Part shown: positions 38,600-47,088 of the stretch, piece after piece | How positions within the stretch are numbered: position 1 is the first letter of the stretch | Layout of the letters: every line of letters begins with the position of its first letter | Translations under genes and position numbers: made by a program | Notes under the pieces: model-generated | What the model was told of the DNA's origin: nothing | Seen by the model: only the letters and a program-made list of their open reading frames with translations | The model's database searches: none | Assembly: GCF_012530535.1 (NCBI RefSeq) | Contig: NZ_CP051299.1 | Coordinates: forward strand, 2,232,001-2,296,000 | Direction: 5' to 3' | DNA length: 64,000 nt | DNA from: Microcella flavibacter | Lineage (GTDB): Bacteria > Actinomycetota > Actinomycetes > Actinomycetales > Microbacteriaceae

Positions 38600-38660
38600 G
38601 CATCGCTGACGATCGGGGCTGCCTCACACCGTCCCACCGCGCTCGAAAGTGAGTCACACC

Positions 38661-39875
38661 GTGTCAGAGTCGACAATCGGCATCATCATGAACGGCGCCT
38701 CCGGGCGCATGGGCTACCGGCAGCACCTCGTGCGCTCGATCCTCGCGATCCGCGAGCAGGGCGGCGTCGAGCTCGCCGACGGGCGCCGCGTGCAGGTCGA
38801 GCCGATGCTCGTCGGCCGCAACGAGGAGAAGCTCGCCGAGCTCGCGAAGCGCCACGGCATCGAGCACTTCACGACCGACCTCGACGCCGCGCTGGCCGAC
38901 GACCGGTGGCAGATCTACGCCGACTTCCTCGTGACGAAGGCCCGGGCATCCGCCATCAAGAAGGCGATCGCCGCCGGCAAGGCCATCTACACCGAGAAGC
39001 CGACGGCCGAGTCGTACGCCGACGCGCTCGAGCTGGCGAAGCTCGCCGCCGAGGCCGGCGTCAAGAACGGCGTCGTGCACGACAAGCTCTACCTGCCGGG
39101 CCTGCAGAAGCTCAAGCGCCTCGTCGACTCGGGCTTCTTCGGCCGCATCCTCAGCGTGCGCGGCGAGTTCGGCTACTGGGTCTTCGAGGGCGACTGGCAC
39201 CCCTCGCAGCGCCCGAGCTGGAACTACCGCTCGGAGGACGGCGGCGGCATCACCGTCGACATGTTCCCGCACTGGAGCTACGTGCTCGAGAACCTGTTCG
39301 GCCGCGTCGAGTCGGTGTACTCGCGCGCCGTCACCCACATCGACCACCGCGTCGACGAGGCGGGCGAGCCCTACGCGGCCACCGCCGACGACGCGGCCTA
39401 CGCGATCTTCGAGCTCGAGGGCGGCGTCATCGCGCAGCTCAACTCGAGCTGGACGGTGCGCGTCGACCGCGACGAGCTCGTGCAGTTCCAGGTCGACGGC
39501 ACGCACGGCTCGGCCGTCGCGGGCCTCTTCGGCTGCAAGATCCAGCCCCGCAACGCGACGCCGAAGCCCGTGTGGAACCCCGACCTGGTCGACGAGATCG
39601 ACTACGACGCCACCTGGGTCGACGTGCCCACGAACGAGGTCTTCGAGAACGGCTTCAAGACGCAGTGGGAGGACTTCATCCGCCACGTGGTCGACGACGC
39701 CCCCAACCACTACGACTTCCTCGCCGGCGCGCGCGGCATGCTGCTCGCCGAGAAGGGCCTCGAGTCCTCCCGCGAGGGCCGTCGCGTGGACGTTCCCGAG
39801 ATCGCCGTCGAGGGCGCCCCCGATTCGGTGGATGCTCCCGCCGAGCACGTCGCCGCCCCGAGCCTCGCGCTCTAG
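38661..39875 (+). CDS. Gfo/Idh/MocA-family oxidoreductase
   Basis: A 404-residue NAD(P)-dependent sugar dehydrogenase, first gene of a three-gene set. The N-terminus has IGIIMNGASGRMGYRQHLVR, an unusual nucleotide-binding loop. YTEKPTAESYADALELAKL near 110 is the EKP motif, VVHDKLYLPGLQKLKRL near 135, and GGGITVDMFPHWSYVLENLFG near 190 carries the catalytic His. The GTG at 38661 is chosen because GAAAGTGAG lies 7 bases before it; a GTG at 38649 lacks a ribosome binding site. The product goes presumably to the following TIM-barrel proteins. Confidence 0.9.
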   Translation: MSESTIGIIMNGASGRMGYRQHLVRSILAIREQGGVELADGRRVQVEPMLVGRNEEKLAELAKRHGIEHFTTDLDAALADDRWQIYADFLVTKARASAIKKAIAAGKAIYTEKPTAESYADALELAKLAAEAGVKNGVVHDKLYLPGLQKLKRLVDSGFFGRILSVRGEFGYWVFEGDWHPSQRPSWNYRSEDGGGITVDMFPHWSYVLENLFGRVESVYSRAVTHIDHRVDEAGEPYAATADDAAYAIFELEGGVIAQLNSSWTVRVDRDELVQFQVDGTHGSAVAGLFGCKIQPRNATPKPVWNPDLVDEIDYDATWVDVPTNEVFENGFKTQWEDFIRHVVDDAPNHYDFLAGARGMLLAEKGLESSREGRRVDVPEIAVEGAPDSVDAPAEHVAAPSLAL

Positions 39876-39921
39876 CGCCGACGACGCCGCCCCCGCCGCC
39901 GAGACCCGCGAGGCCGCGACG

Positions 39922-41106
39922 ATGACCGACCTGACCCTGCTCGACCGCTCGGGTTCCACGAGCACGACCCCCCTCGCCGAGGCGCCCGCCTTCGCGAAGC
40001 CCGTCGCCCCGCTGCGCAGCCGCATCGCCTACGCCGCCGCGCACGTCGTGCCGGTCGCGACGGCCGAGAACGTGCCGGGCGCCCCGGCCGAGATCGACTG
40101 GGACGCGACGCTCGCGTTCCGCCACCACGTCTGGTCGTGGGGGCTCGGGGTGGCCGACGCCATGGACACGGCCCAGCGCAACATGGGCCTCGACACCGCC
40201 GCGACGCGCGCGCTCATCACGCGAAGCGCGCAGGAGGCCGCTGCGGTCGGTGGGGACCTCGTGGTGGGGGTCAACACCGACCACATCGGCGACGAGGTGC
40301 TCACGCTGCCCCAGGTGATCGACGCCTACGTCGAGCAGCTGCAGTTCGTCGAGGACGCCGGCGCGGGCGCCGTGCTCATGGCGAGCCGGCACGTGGCGCA
40401 GGCCGCGCAGAGCGCCGACGACTACCGGCGCATCTACCGCGAGGTGCTCGCCCGCGCGGGCGCACCCGTCGTGCTGCACTGGCTGGGCGAGGCCTTCGAC
40501 CCGCGCCTGGCCGGCTACTTCGGCAGCACCGACTGGCGCACCGCCGCGCAGACCGTGCAGCAGATCATCGCCGAGAGCGCCGACAGGGTCAGCGGCATCA
40601 AGATGAGCCTGCTGGATGCCGATGCCGAGGTCGCCGTGCGCGCGGGCCTTCCGGCGACGGCCCGCATGTTCACCGGCGACGACTTCCACTACGTCTCGCT
40701 CATCGCGGGCGACGGCGTGCACCACTCCGACGCGCTGCTCGGCGCCTTCGCGGCGCTCGCGCCGCACGCCTCGGCCGCGATCCAGGCGCTCGACGCCGCG
40801 GACGACCACGAGTACGCCCGCATCCTCGGCCCGACCGAGCAGCTCTCGCGCCAGATCTTCGCCGCCCCGACCTTCTACTACAAGACGGGCGTCGCCTTCC
40901 TCTCGTGGCTCAACGGCCACCAGCGCGCCTTCTCGATGGTCGGCGGCCTGCACGCGGCGCGCAGCCTGCCGCACCTCAGCGAGATCGTGCGGCTCGCCAA
41001 CGACTGCGGCGCGCTGGAGCGGCCCGAGCTCGCGCTCGAACGCTGGCACGGGATGCTCGCCCTCAACGGCATCGAGGCCGCGACCCGCACGGCGGTGCTC
41101 GCATGA
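39922..41106 (+). CDS. DUF993-family protein (dihydrodipicolinate-synthase-like TIM barrel)
   Basis: A 394-residue protein of the DUF993 family, related to class I aldolases such as DapA. Recognisable segments are DTAQRNMGLD, VVVGVNTDHIGDE, VVLHWLGEAFDPRLAGYFGS and GIKMSLLDADAEVAVRAGLP, with the Lys in the position expected of a Schiff-base residue. FTGDDFHYVSLIAGDG follows. The family has no experimentally fixed role that I know of. It sits between a sugar dehydrogenase and a sugar isomerase/epimerase and overlaps the latter by 4 bases (ATGA), so an aldolase or hydratase step in the same pathway is likely. Confidence 0.88.
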   Translation: MTDLTLLDRSGSTSTTPLAEAPAFAKPVAPLRSRIAYAAAHVVPVATAENVPGAPAEIDWDATLAFRHHVWSWGLGVADAMDTAQRNMGLDTAATRALITRSAQEAAAVGGDLVVGVNTDHIGDEVLTLPQVIDAYVEQLQFVEDAGAGAVLMASRHVAQAAQSADDYRRIYREVLARAGAPVVLHWLGEAFDPRLAGYFGSTDWRTAAQTVQQIIAESADRVSGIKMSLLDADAEVAVRAGLPATARMFTGDDFHYVSLIAGDGVHHSDALLGAFAALAPHASAAIQALDAADDHEYARILGPTEQLSRQIFAAPTFYYKTGVAFLSWLNGHQRAFSMVGGLHAARSLPHLSEIVRLANDCGALERPELALERWHGMLALNGIEAATRTAVLA

Positions 41107-42029
41107 CCGCCGTCGACGGCGGCGTGCGGCCGCCCGCGGCCGCGCCGCCGACCCCGCACCCGCGCCTCTCGCTCAACCAGGCGACGATCAAGCACGCGAC
41201 CCTCGCCGAGGCGCTCGACGCGAGCGTCGCCGCGGGTCTGCAGAGCATCGGCCTGTGGCGGGAGCCCGTGGCCGAGGTGGGCCTGGCGGAGGCGGTGCGG
41301 CTCGTGGCGAGCTCCGGCCTGCGCGTGTCGAGCCTGTGCCGGGGCGGCTTCTTCACGGCGCCCGAGAGCGCCGAGCGCCGTGCGGCGATGGACGAGAACC
41401 GTCGCGCCATCGACGAGACCGCGGCGCTCGCGGCCGCCGGCGCGGAGGGCTCGGCCGCGGTTCTCGTGCTCGTCGCGGGGGGCATCCCGACCGGGTCGAC
41501 CGATCTGATCGGGGCGCGTCTGCGCGTCGCCGAGGCCCTGACCGAGCTGGCCCCGTACGCGGCCGACGCGGGCGTGCAGCTCGCGATCGAGCCGCTGCAC
41601 CCGATGTACGCGAGCGATCGCGCGGTGGTCTCGACGCTCGAGCAGGCGCTCGACCTCGCCGCGCCGTTCGACGCCGCGACGGTGGGCGTCGTCGTCGACA
41701 CCTTCCACCTGTGGTGGGATCCGGCGGTGCTCGACCAGGTCGCCCGCGCCGGCCGCGAGGGCCGCATCGCGAGCTACCAGGTGTGCGACTGGGCGACGCC
41801 GCTGCCGGAGGACGTGCTGCTCGCCCGGCATTACCCGGGCGAGGGCGTCATCGACTTCGCGGGCTTCACCCGCGCGGTCGAGGCGGCGGGCTACCGCGGC
41901 GACATCGAGGTCGAGCTGTTCCACGCCGACATCTGGGCCGCGCCGTATGCTGATGTTGTCGCTCGAACTGCCGATAGTTTCGATCGTGTCGTCGCCGCGC
42001 ACCTGCGCGAGACGGCCGTCGCCGGCTGA
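41103..42029 (+). CDS. Sugar phosphate isomerase/epimerase family protein (xylose isomerase-like TIM barrel)
   Basis: The 308-residue protein has the AP-endonuclease-2/IolE-like fold. Metal-binding acids are seen in AIEPLHPMYASDR (Glu near 162), VVDTFHLWWDP (Asp, His near 200), YQVCDWATPLP and DIEVELFHADIW (Glu near 273). Proteins of this family isomerise or dehydrate keto-sugars and inosose-type compounds. It is the last of the coupled set Gfo/Idh-DUF993-isomerase, with the GH51 gene 73 bases downstream. The exact substrate cannot be told. Confidence 0.88.
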   Translation: MTAVDGGVRPPAAAPPTPHPRLSLNQATIKHATLAEALDASVAAGLQSIGLWREPVAEVGLAEAVRLVASSGLRVSSLCRGGFFTAPESAERRAAMDENRRAIDETAALAAAGAEGSAAVLVLVAGGIPTGSTDLIGARLRVAEALTELAPYAADAGVQLAIEPLHPMYASDRAVVSTLEQALDLAAPFDAATVGVVVDTFHLWWDPAVLDQVARAGREGRIASYQVCDWATPLPEDVLLARHYPGEGVIDFAGFTRAVEAAGYRGDIEVELFHADIWAAPYADVVARTADSFDRVVAAHLRETAVAG

Positions 42030-42102
42030 GCGCGCCGCACCGCCCCGCATCCCGAACCGCCCGCACCGTCTCCGCCGCACACCCCCACCGGAAGGAGCTG
42101 CG

Positions 42103-43611
42103 ATGACGCAGCGCGCCCGCATCACCGTCCACCCCGCCTTCGAGGTCGGCGCGATCGACCCGCGCATCTTCGGCTCCTTCGTCGAGCACCTCGGCCGCGC
42201 CGTATACACCGGCATCTACGAGCCGGGGCACGCGACCGCCGATGCCGAAGGGTTCCGGCAGGACGTCGCCGCGCTCACCCGCGAGCTCGGCACGACCGTC
42301 GTGCGCTATCCCGGCGGCAACTTCGTCTCGGGCTACAACTGGGAGGACGGCGTCGGGCCGCGCGAGGATCGCCCCACCCGCATCGACATGGCGTGGCGCA
42401 CGATCGAGCCCAACGAGATCGGCACCGACGAGTTCCTGCGCTGGACGGCCGCGACCGGCACCGAGCCGATGATGGCCGTCAACCTCGGCACCCGCGGCGT
42501 CGCCGAGGCGGCCGCGCTCGTGGAGTACTGCAACGTGCCCGGAGGAACGGAGCTGAGCGAGCGGCGCCGGGCGAACGGGGCCGACGCGCCCCACGGCATC
42601 CGCCTCTGGTGCCTCGGCAACGAGATGGACGGCCCGTGGCAGATCGGCCACAAGACGGCCGAGGAGTACGGCCGCCTCGCGAGCCAGGCCGCGCAGGCGA
42701 TGCGCCGCGTCGACCCGAGCATCGAGCTCGTCGTCTGCGGCAGCTCGAGCCGCGAGATGGACACCTTCGGCGAGTGGGAGCGGGTCGTGCTCGAGCACAC
42801 CTTCGACCAGGTCGAGTACATCTCGGTGCACGCCTACTACCAGGAGCGCGACGGCGACCGGGCGAGCTTCCTCGCCTCGGCGGCCGGCTTCGAGGCCTTC
42901 ATGCACGAGGTCATCGCGACGGCCGACGCGGTCGCCGCCCGCCGGCACTCGGACAAGCGCATCCGGCTCTCGGTCGACGAGTGGAACATCTGGTACATCG
43001 ACACCTTCGCCGGCGAGGAGAACCTCGAGCTGCTCGAGCGCCCGCGCCTCATCGAGGACGTCTACTCGGCCCTCGACGCCGTCGTCGCCGGCGACCTGCT
43101 CGCGACGCTGCTGCGCAACGCCGACCGCGTCGCGATCGCCTGCCTCGCCCAGCTCGTCAACGTCATCGCGCCGATCATGACCGAGCCCGGCGGCGAGGCC
43201 TGGCGCCAGACCACGTTCTTTCCCGTAGCCCTCACGGCGCAGCACGCCCGCGGCGTGACGCTCGAGGCGCGCACCTCGGGCCCGCGCGCCACGACGGCGA
43301 AACACGGCGAGGTCGACGCGGTCTCGAGCGTCGTGACGTGGGATGCCGCTGCCGGCTCGCTCGTCGCCATCCTGACGAACCGCTCCCCCGAGCCGGTCGA
43401 GCTGCGCCTCGACGCCGCGGGCTTCCGCGAGCTGGCGCTCGCCGAGTCGCACGTCATGGTCGCCGACGACGCTGGTCCCCGCCGCACCGCCGCGGAGGCC
43501 GCCGAGGTCGCCCCGCGCCCGCTCGAGGGCGTCGTCGTCGAGGGTGCGGAGCTGCTCGTGACCCTGCCGCCCGAGAGCTGGAGCCTCATCCGACTCGACG
43601 CCGCGGTGTAG
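42103..43611 (+). CDS. Alpha-L-arabinofuranosidase, glycoside hydrolase family 51
   Basis: The 502-residue enzyme releases L-arabinose from arabinan and arabinoxylan side chains. It lacks a signal peptide, so it acts on imported oligosaccharides. Motifs are IDPRIFGSFVEHLGRAVYTG near the N-terminus, VRYPGGNFVSGYNW near 67, acid/base Glu174 in CLGNEMDGPW, and nucleophile Glu293 in LSVDEWNIWY. A C-terminal beta domain follows (about 370-500). A strong ribosome binding site, GGAAGGAG, precedes the ATG. Arabinose produced here would feed the araBDA operon at 59.6-63.5 kb. Confidence 0.96.
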   Translation: MTQRARITVHPAFEVGAIDPRIFGSFVEHLGRAVYTGIYEPGHATADAEGFRQDVAALTRELGTTVVRYPGGNFVSGYNWEDGVGPREDRPTRIDMAWRTIEPNEIGTDEFLRWTAATGTEPMMAVNLGTRGVAEAAALVEYCNVPGGTELSERRRANGADAPHGIRLWCLGNEMDGPWQIGHKTAEEYGRLASQAAQAMRRVDPSIELVVCGSSSREMDTFGEWERVVLEHTFDQVEYISVHAYYQERDGDRASFLASAAGFEAFMHEVIATADAVAARRHSDKRIRLSVDEWNIWYIDTFAGEENLELLERPRLIEDVYSALDAVVAGDLLATLLRNADRVAIACLAQLVNVIAPIMTEPGGEAWRQTTFFPVALTAQHARGVTLEARTSGPRATTAKHGEVDAVSSVVTWDAAAGSLVAILTNRSPEPVELRLDAAGFRELALAESHVMVADDAGPRRTAAEAAEVAPRPLEGVVVEGAELLVTLPPESWSLIRLDAAV

Positions 43612-43630
43612 CCCGGGCTCCGAGCCCGGG
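43612..43630 (+). terminator. Hairpin directly after the GH51 gene
   Basis: CCCGGGC (43612-43618) and GCCCGGG (43624-43630) form a perfect GC stem with a 5-base loop. It starts on the base after the stop codon and separates the sugar locus from the metal-resistance block. Confidence 0.65.
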
Positions 43631-43654
43631 CGACCCGGGCCCGCTGCGGCCCGA

Positions 43655-43675
43655 GTACAGCATCCCGTGTACTAT
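43655..43675 (+). promoter_or_regulatory. Promoter and inverted-repeat operator of the cmtR-like gene
   Basis: GTACA (43655-43659) and TGTAC (43668-43672) form an inverted repeat that overlaps the -10 candidate TACTAT (43670-43675). The -10 ends 6 bases before the ATG at 43682, so the transcript is probably leaderless and self-repressed. Confidence 0.6.
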
Positions 43676-43681
43676 CGCCGC

Positions 43682-44041
43682 ATGGCCCTCACCACGTCCA
43701 CGCGCCTCGACGCGATCCGCCGCATCGGCAAGGCGCTCGCGGACCCGACGCGCTCGGCGATGCTGCTCGCCCTGCTCGACGGCCCCAAGCACCCCGCCGA
43801 CCTCGTCGACGAGCTCGGCGTCAGCAAGCAGGGCGTCTCGAACCACCTCGCCTGCCTGCGCGACTGCGGCATCGTCGTCGCGGAGCCGACGGGCCGACGA
43901 ATGCTCTACGACATCGCGGATGCCCGGCTGCGGCACGCTCTGCAGGATCTCGTCGGCGTGGTGCTCGCCGTCGAGCCCGAGCCGCACTGCGCACCCGAGC
44001 CCGGGCCGCACTGCGCACCCGAGCGCGAGGCCCGCGCGTGA
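43682..44041 (+). CDS. cmtR: CmtR-type ArsR/SmtB metal-responsive repressor (Cd/Pb sensor)
   Basis: The 119-residue winged-helix repressor closely resembles mycobacterial CmtR. Its recognition helix carries Cys58 and Cys62 in HLACLRDCGIV, matching the CmtR metal ligands Cys57 and Cys61. The C-terminal tail has Cys103 and Cys111 in repeated PHCAPE motifs, the position of the third ligand Cys102. Metal binding releases DNA. It overlaps the CDF exporter gene by 4 bases (GTGA). The ATG is chosen over a GTG 15 bases upstream because the latter lies in the promoter. Confidence 0.9.
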   Translation: MALTTSTRLDAIRRIGKALADPTRSAMLLALLDGPKHPADLVDELGVSKQGVSNHLACLRDCGIVVAEPTGRRMLYDIADARLRHALQDLVGVVLAVEPEPHCAPEPGPHCAPEREARA

Positions 44042-44742
44042 CCGCCGCGGCCGCCGCCGCCGCTCCCGCCGCCGCCCGCCTCGACCCGGAGCGCACGCGC
44101 GTCCTCCGTCGCCGCGTGAAGATCATCGTCTCTCTGACGATCGGCTACAACGTTATCGAGGGCGTCATCGCCCTCATCGCGGGATCCGCCGCGAACTCGG
44201 CCGCCCTCATCGGCTTCGGCATCGACTCCGGTATCGAGGTGCTCTCGGCCGCGGCCGTCGCCTGGCAGTTCACCCGCAGCGACCCCGAGCGGTACGAGAA
44301 GCCCGTGCTGCGCGTCATCGCGCTCGCGTTCTTCGCACTGGCCGCCTACACGATCGTCGGATCGACGCTCGCGCTGATCGGGGTCACGCAAGCCGAGTCG
44401 AGCAGCACCGGCATCGTGCTCGCCGCCGTGAGCGTCGTCATCATGCCCGCGCTGTCGCTGCTGGAGCGCCGCACCGGGCGGGAGCTCGGCTCGGCCACCG
44501 TCGTCGCCGACGCGAAGCAGACGATGATCTGCTCGCTGCTCTCCGCCGCGGTGCTGATCGGACTCGTCGCCAACGCCGCCCTTGGCTGGGCGTGGGCCGA
44601 CGCGCTCGCCGCCATCGTCATCGGGCTCTTCGCCGTGCGCGAGGGCATCGAGGCCTGGAACGGGGACACCTGCTCCACCGCGATCGGTGAACTCATGGAG
44701 GGCGAGCACGACGGTCACGAATACGATTCGGTGCCGCGATGA
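44038..44742 (+). CDS. Cation transporter, cation diffusion facilitator-like family
   Basis: The 234-residue membrane protein has six hydrophobic segments. Its metal-site acids are in LIGFGIDSGIEVLSA (near 60) and VADAKQTMICS (near 160). The second half of the usual HxxxD motif pair is replaced by ADAKQT, and there is no C-terminal cytoplasmic domain, as in the shorter CDF-like proteins of actinobacterial metal clusters. An acidic His-containing tail (EGEHDGHEYD) could bind metal. It is coupled to cmtR and to the next CDF gene (ATGA). Confidence 0.88.
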   Translation: MTAAAAAAAPAAARLDPERTRVLRRRVKIIVSLTIGYNVIEGVIALIAGSAANSAALIGFGIDSGIEVLSAAAVAWQFTRSDPERYEKPVLRVIALAFFALAAYTIVGSTLALIGVTQAESSSTGIVLAAVSVVIMPALSLLERRTGRELGSATVVADAKQTMICSLLSAAVLIGLVANAALGWAWADALAAIVIGLFAVREGIEAWNGDTCSTAIGELMEGEHDGHEYDSVPR

Positions 44743-45650
44743 GCGCCGATACGCACGCCCACGCCGCCGGAGGGGTGAATCGCCGTCGGCTGGCGATCGC
44801 ATTCGCACTCACGGCCAGCGTGCTCGTCGCCGAAGTGATCGGTGCGATCATCACCGGATCGCTGGCCCTCCTCATCGACGCCGCTCACATGCTCACCGAT
44901 GCGGGAGGTCTGCTCATCGCGCTCCTGGCGTCCCGCCTCATGGAACGGGCAGCGACCTCCCGCCGCTCGTGGGGACTACGACGGGCGGAAGTGCTGGCGG
45001 CCACCGCTCAAGCGGCGATCCTGCTCGGTGTGGGAATCTTCGTCGTCGTCGAGGCGGTGAGACGCTTCACGGCACCTGCCGAGATCGTCAGCGCCGAACT
45101 GCTCATCTTCGGAATCATCGGTCTCGTCGCCAACGTCGTCTCCCTCGTCATCCTGTCCGGCGGGCGAGGGGCGAACCTCAACATGCGGGCGGCGTTCCTC
45201 GAGGTGCTCAACGACGCTCTCGGTTCGGTCGCCGTCATCGTCGCGGCGATCGTCATCATGACGACCGGATGGCAGCAGGCGGACACCATCGCCGCACTGC
45301 TCGTCGGCGTTCTCATCATCCCGCGCACGCTGCGCCTGCTGCGGGACGCCGTCGACGTGCTGCTCGAGTCGGTGCCGCGCGGCATCGAACTCGACGACGT
45401 GCGGCAGCACCTGCTCGACGAGGACCACGTCGTCGACGTGCACGACCTGCACATCTCGCAGATCGCGACCGGGCTGCCCGTGCTCACCGCGCACGTCGTC
45501 GTCGAGACGAAGTGCTTCCACGACGGGCACGCTCCTGAGATCACCGCCGCGCTGCAGCGGTGCGTCGCCGAGCACTTCCCGGTCGCCATCGACCACGCGA
45601 CCTTCCAGCTCGAACCGGTCGGGGCCGAGCGGGAGCACGACCTGCACTGA
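44739..45650 (+). CDS. CzcD-type cation diffusion facilitator exporter
   Basis: A 303-residue CDF antiporter exporting Zn, Cd or Co from the cytoplasm in exchange for protons. An N-terminal SADTHAHAAGG segment is followed by six membrane segments. The metal-site residues are in LLIDAAHMLTDAGGL (near 45; the HxxxD pair) and AAFLEVLNDALGSV (near 152; the second pair has Asn in place of His). A C-terminal cytoplasmic metallochaperone-like domain runs from about 205 to 303, with LHISQIATGLPVLTAHVVV. Last gene of the cmtR operon. Confidence 0.95.
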   Translation: MSADTHAHAAGGVNRRRLAIAFALTASVLVAEVIGAIITGSLALLIDAAHMLTDAGGLLIALLASRLMERAATSRRSWGLRRAEVLAATAQAAILLGVGIFVVVEAVRRFTAPAEIVSAELLIFGIIGLVANVVSLVILSGGRGANLNMRAAFLEVLNDALGSVAVIVAAIVIMTTGWQQADTIAALLVGVLIIPRTLRLLRDAVDVLLESVPRGIELDDVRQHLLDEDHVVDVHDLHISQIATGLPVLTAHVVVETKCFHDGHAPEITAALQRCVAEHFPVAIDHATFQLEPVGAEREHDLH

Positions 45651-45684
45651 GCATCCCGCCGCCGGCGGCAGCCGCACGCCGCGC

Positions 45685-46041
45685 TCAGCGCGCCTCGTCC
45701 TCCGGCACCGTGATCACGAGCCCGGCGACGACGAAGCCGAGGACGGCGAGGTACTGCGCGGTCAGCCACGCCGCATCGTCGAGCGGAATGGGCACGACCG
45801 GATTCCACACCACCGCGAGCGCGACCGGAATGGGCAGCCACCACCACTGGCGCGCCTGCAGCGCGAACCAGCCGACGATGAGGGCGAGGATCGCGATCAC
45901 GAACTGCACGAAGAAGAAGGCCTCCGTGCCGATCGCGATGATGCCGCCGAGCGCGACGACCACGCCGAGCAGTCCGGGGGCGAGCGCGAACCGGCGGTGC
46001 ACGGGGCGACCGGCGCGGGATGAGCGGGGGGAGCGGGTCAT
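45685..46041 (-). CDS. Small membrane protein (DUF6804-like)
   Basis: A 118-residue protein with a basic N-terminus and four hydrophobic segments (about 20-38, 41-60, 66-80 and 91-110). WWWLPIPVALAVVWNPVVPI is the most distinctive part. It resembles small DUF6804-type membrane proteins; the function is unknown. It overlaps the end of the CtaG-like gene (ATGA) and is the last gene of the minus-strand thiol/CtaG set. Confidence 0.75.
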   Translation of the reverse strand: MTRSPRSSRAGRPVHRRFALAPGLLGVVVALGGIIAIGTEAFFFVQFVIAILALIVGWFALQARQWWWLPIPVALAVVWNPVVPIPLDDAAWLTAQYLAVLGFVVAGLVITVPEDEAR

Positions 46042-47042
46042 CGGGCAGCCTCCTCGTCGGGCGCACCGCCGAGTGCGGGGCGCTGCGGCGCTGCCGCTAT
46101 CGTCGCATCCCCCCTCGACCGCTCACCACGAAGACGCGCGAGGTAGTCGTTGTACGCGTCGAGGTCGGGGTCGCCGAGGCGATCGGCGCGGGCGTCCGCT
46201 CTCGCTGCCCTCGCCGTGTCGTCGCGGAACCAGCGATGCAGGATGTACAGCAGCATGAGCACCGTCGGCCCCTCGCCGTACGACCAGGCCAGGCCGCCGG
46301 CCACGCCCTGGTCGACGAGGGGATCGATACCGAGAGATGCCGGCGGGGTCGCGAAGTAGTCGGTCACGAGCGTCGGGCTCACCATGAGGAACACCCCGAA
46401 GAAGGCGTGCAGCGCGACCTCAGCACCGAGATCGAGCGCCCGCGCCGGGTACGACATCCGAACCGGAAGCGGATCGTCGCTGAGGATCGGAACGGTGAAC
46501 AGGATGCCCGCGAGCAGGAAGGCCGCCTCGAGCAGACCGTGCCCGGATGGCAGCGCCAGCACGGGATCGACGAGGTCGCCGAGGTAGAGGCCGTAGAACA
46601 GCAGCAGGAAGACCGCGACGCTCACCGCCGGATGCAGTATCCATCGCGCGGCGCGGCTGCGCAGCCCGGCCACGGCGAGGACGAGCACGAGGCGACCGGC
46701 ACCTCGATGCGGCACGCTGCGCAGCAGCAGGCGGCCCGGCGACCCGAGCACCAGCAGCGGCGGCACGAGCATCATGAGCGTGAGCTGCTCCCCCATGAAG
46801 ACCGAGAGCATCACCTGGCTGTAGTCCTCGAGCGCCGACCCCGTCACGACCGTGATCACGCCGCAGCCGGCCAGGAAGAGCAGCGTGCGGGTGACCGACC
46901 ACCGCCGGCCCCGCCTCCACTGCGAGGCAGCGCCGACGAGGTAGACCACCGCGGAGAGGATCGCGATCGCCGGGAAGACGAAGGAAGAGCTCGCGGAGAC
47001 GCCGATGAATGCTTGAAGACCCGGAGGATCCAAGGGCGTCAT
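46038..47042 (-). CDS. CtaG-family membrane protein (cytochrome c oxidase assembly type)
   Basis: A 334-residue integral membrane protein with about eight to nine hydrophobic segments. It contains the family segments SVFMGEQLTLMMLVPPLLVLGSP, FLLLFYGLYLGDLVDP, and LHAFFGVFLMVSPTLV with YFATPP. It matches the Caa3_CtaG family, whose members assist cytochrome oxidase assembly or copper handling. The C-terminus is a soluble charged tail (about 275-334). Its place among metal and disulfide genes fits copper or redox-protein maturation at the membrane. Confidence 0.9.
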   Translation of the reverse strand: MTPLDPPGLQAFIGVSASSSFVFPAIAILSAVVYLVGAASQWRRGRRWSVTRTLLFLAGCGVITVVTGSALEDYSQVMLSVFMGEQLTLMMLVPPLLVLGSPGRLLLRSVPHRGAGRLVLVLAVAGLRSRAARWILHPAVSVAVFLLLFYGLYLGDLVDPVLALPSGHGLLEAAFLLAGILFTVPILSDDPLPVRMSYPARALDLGAEVALHAFFGVFLMVSPTLVTDYFATPPASLGIDPLVDQGVAGGLAWSYGEGPTVLMLLYILHRWFRDDTARAARADARADRLGDPDLDAYNDYLARLRGERSRGDATIAAAPQRPALGGAPDEEAAR

Positions 47043-47088
47043 CGCGTCCTCCTCGCGTCAGTCGACCTCGCGAGAGGGCGGGGCCGGC

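Larger units (their letters stand above)
37995..38660. other. Intergenic region: divergent promoters, poly-C tract and two palindromic elements
   Basis: This 666-base stretch separates the divergent PL11 and Gfo/Idh operons. From left to right it contains a LacI-type operator (38037-38054), a 13-base C tract (38072-38084), a type I and a type II palindromic element, the promoter at 38553-38582 and a second LacI-type operator. No credible gene. Confidence 0.75.

Noticed and set aside
43667-43681. GTG five codons upstream as the start of the cmtR-like gene
   Set aside because: It overlaps the -10 element and the operator repeat; the ATG at 43682 aligns with the CmtR N-terminus.
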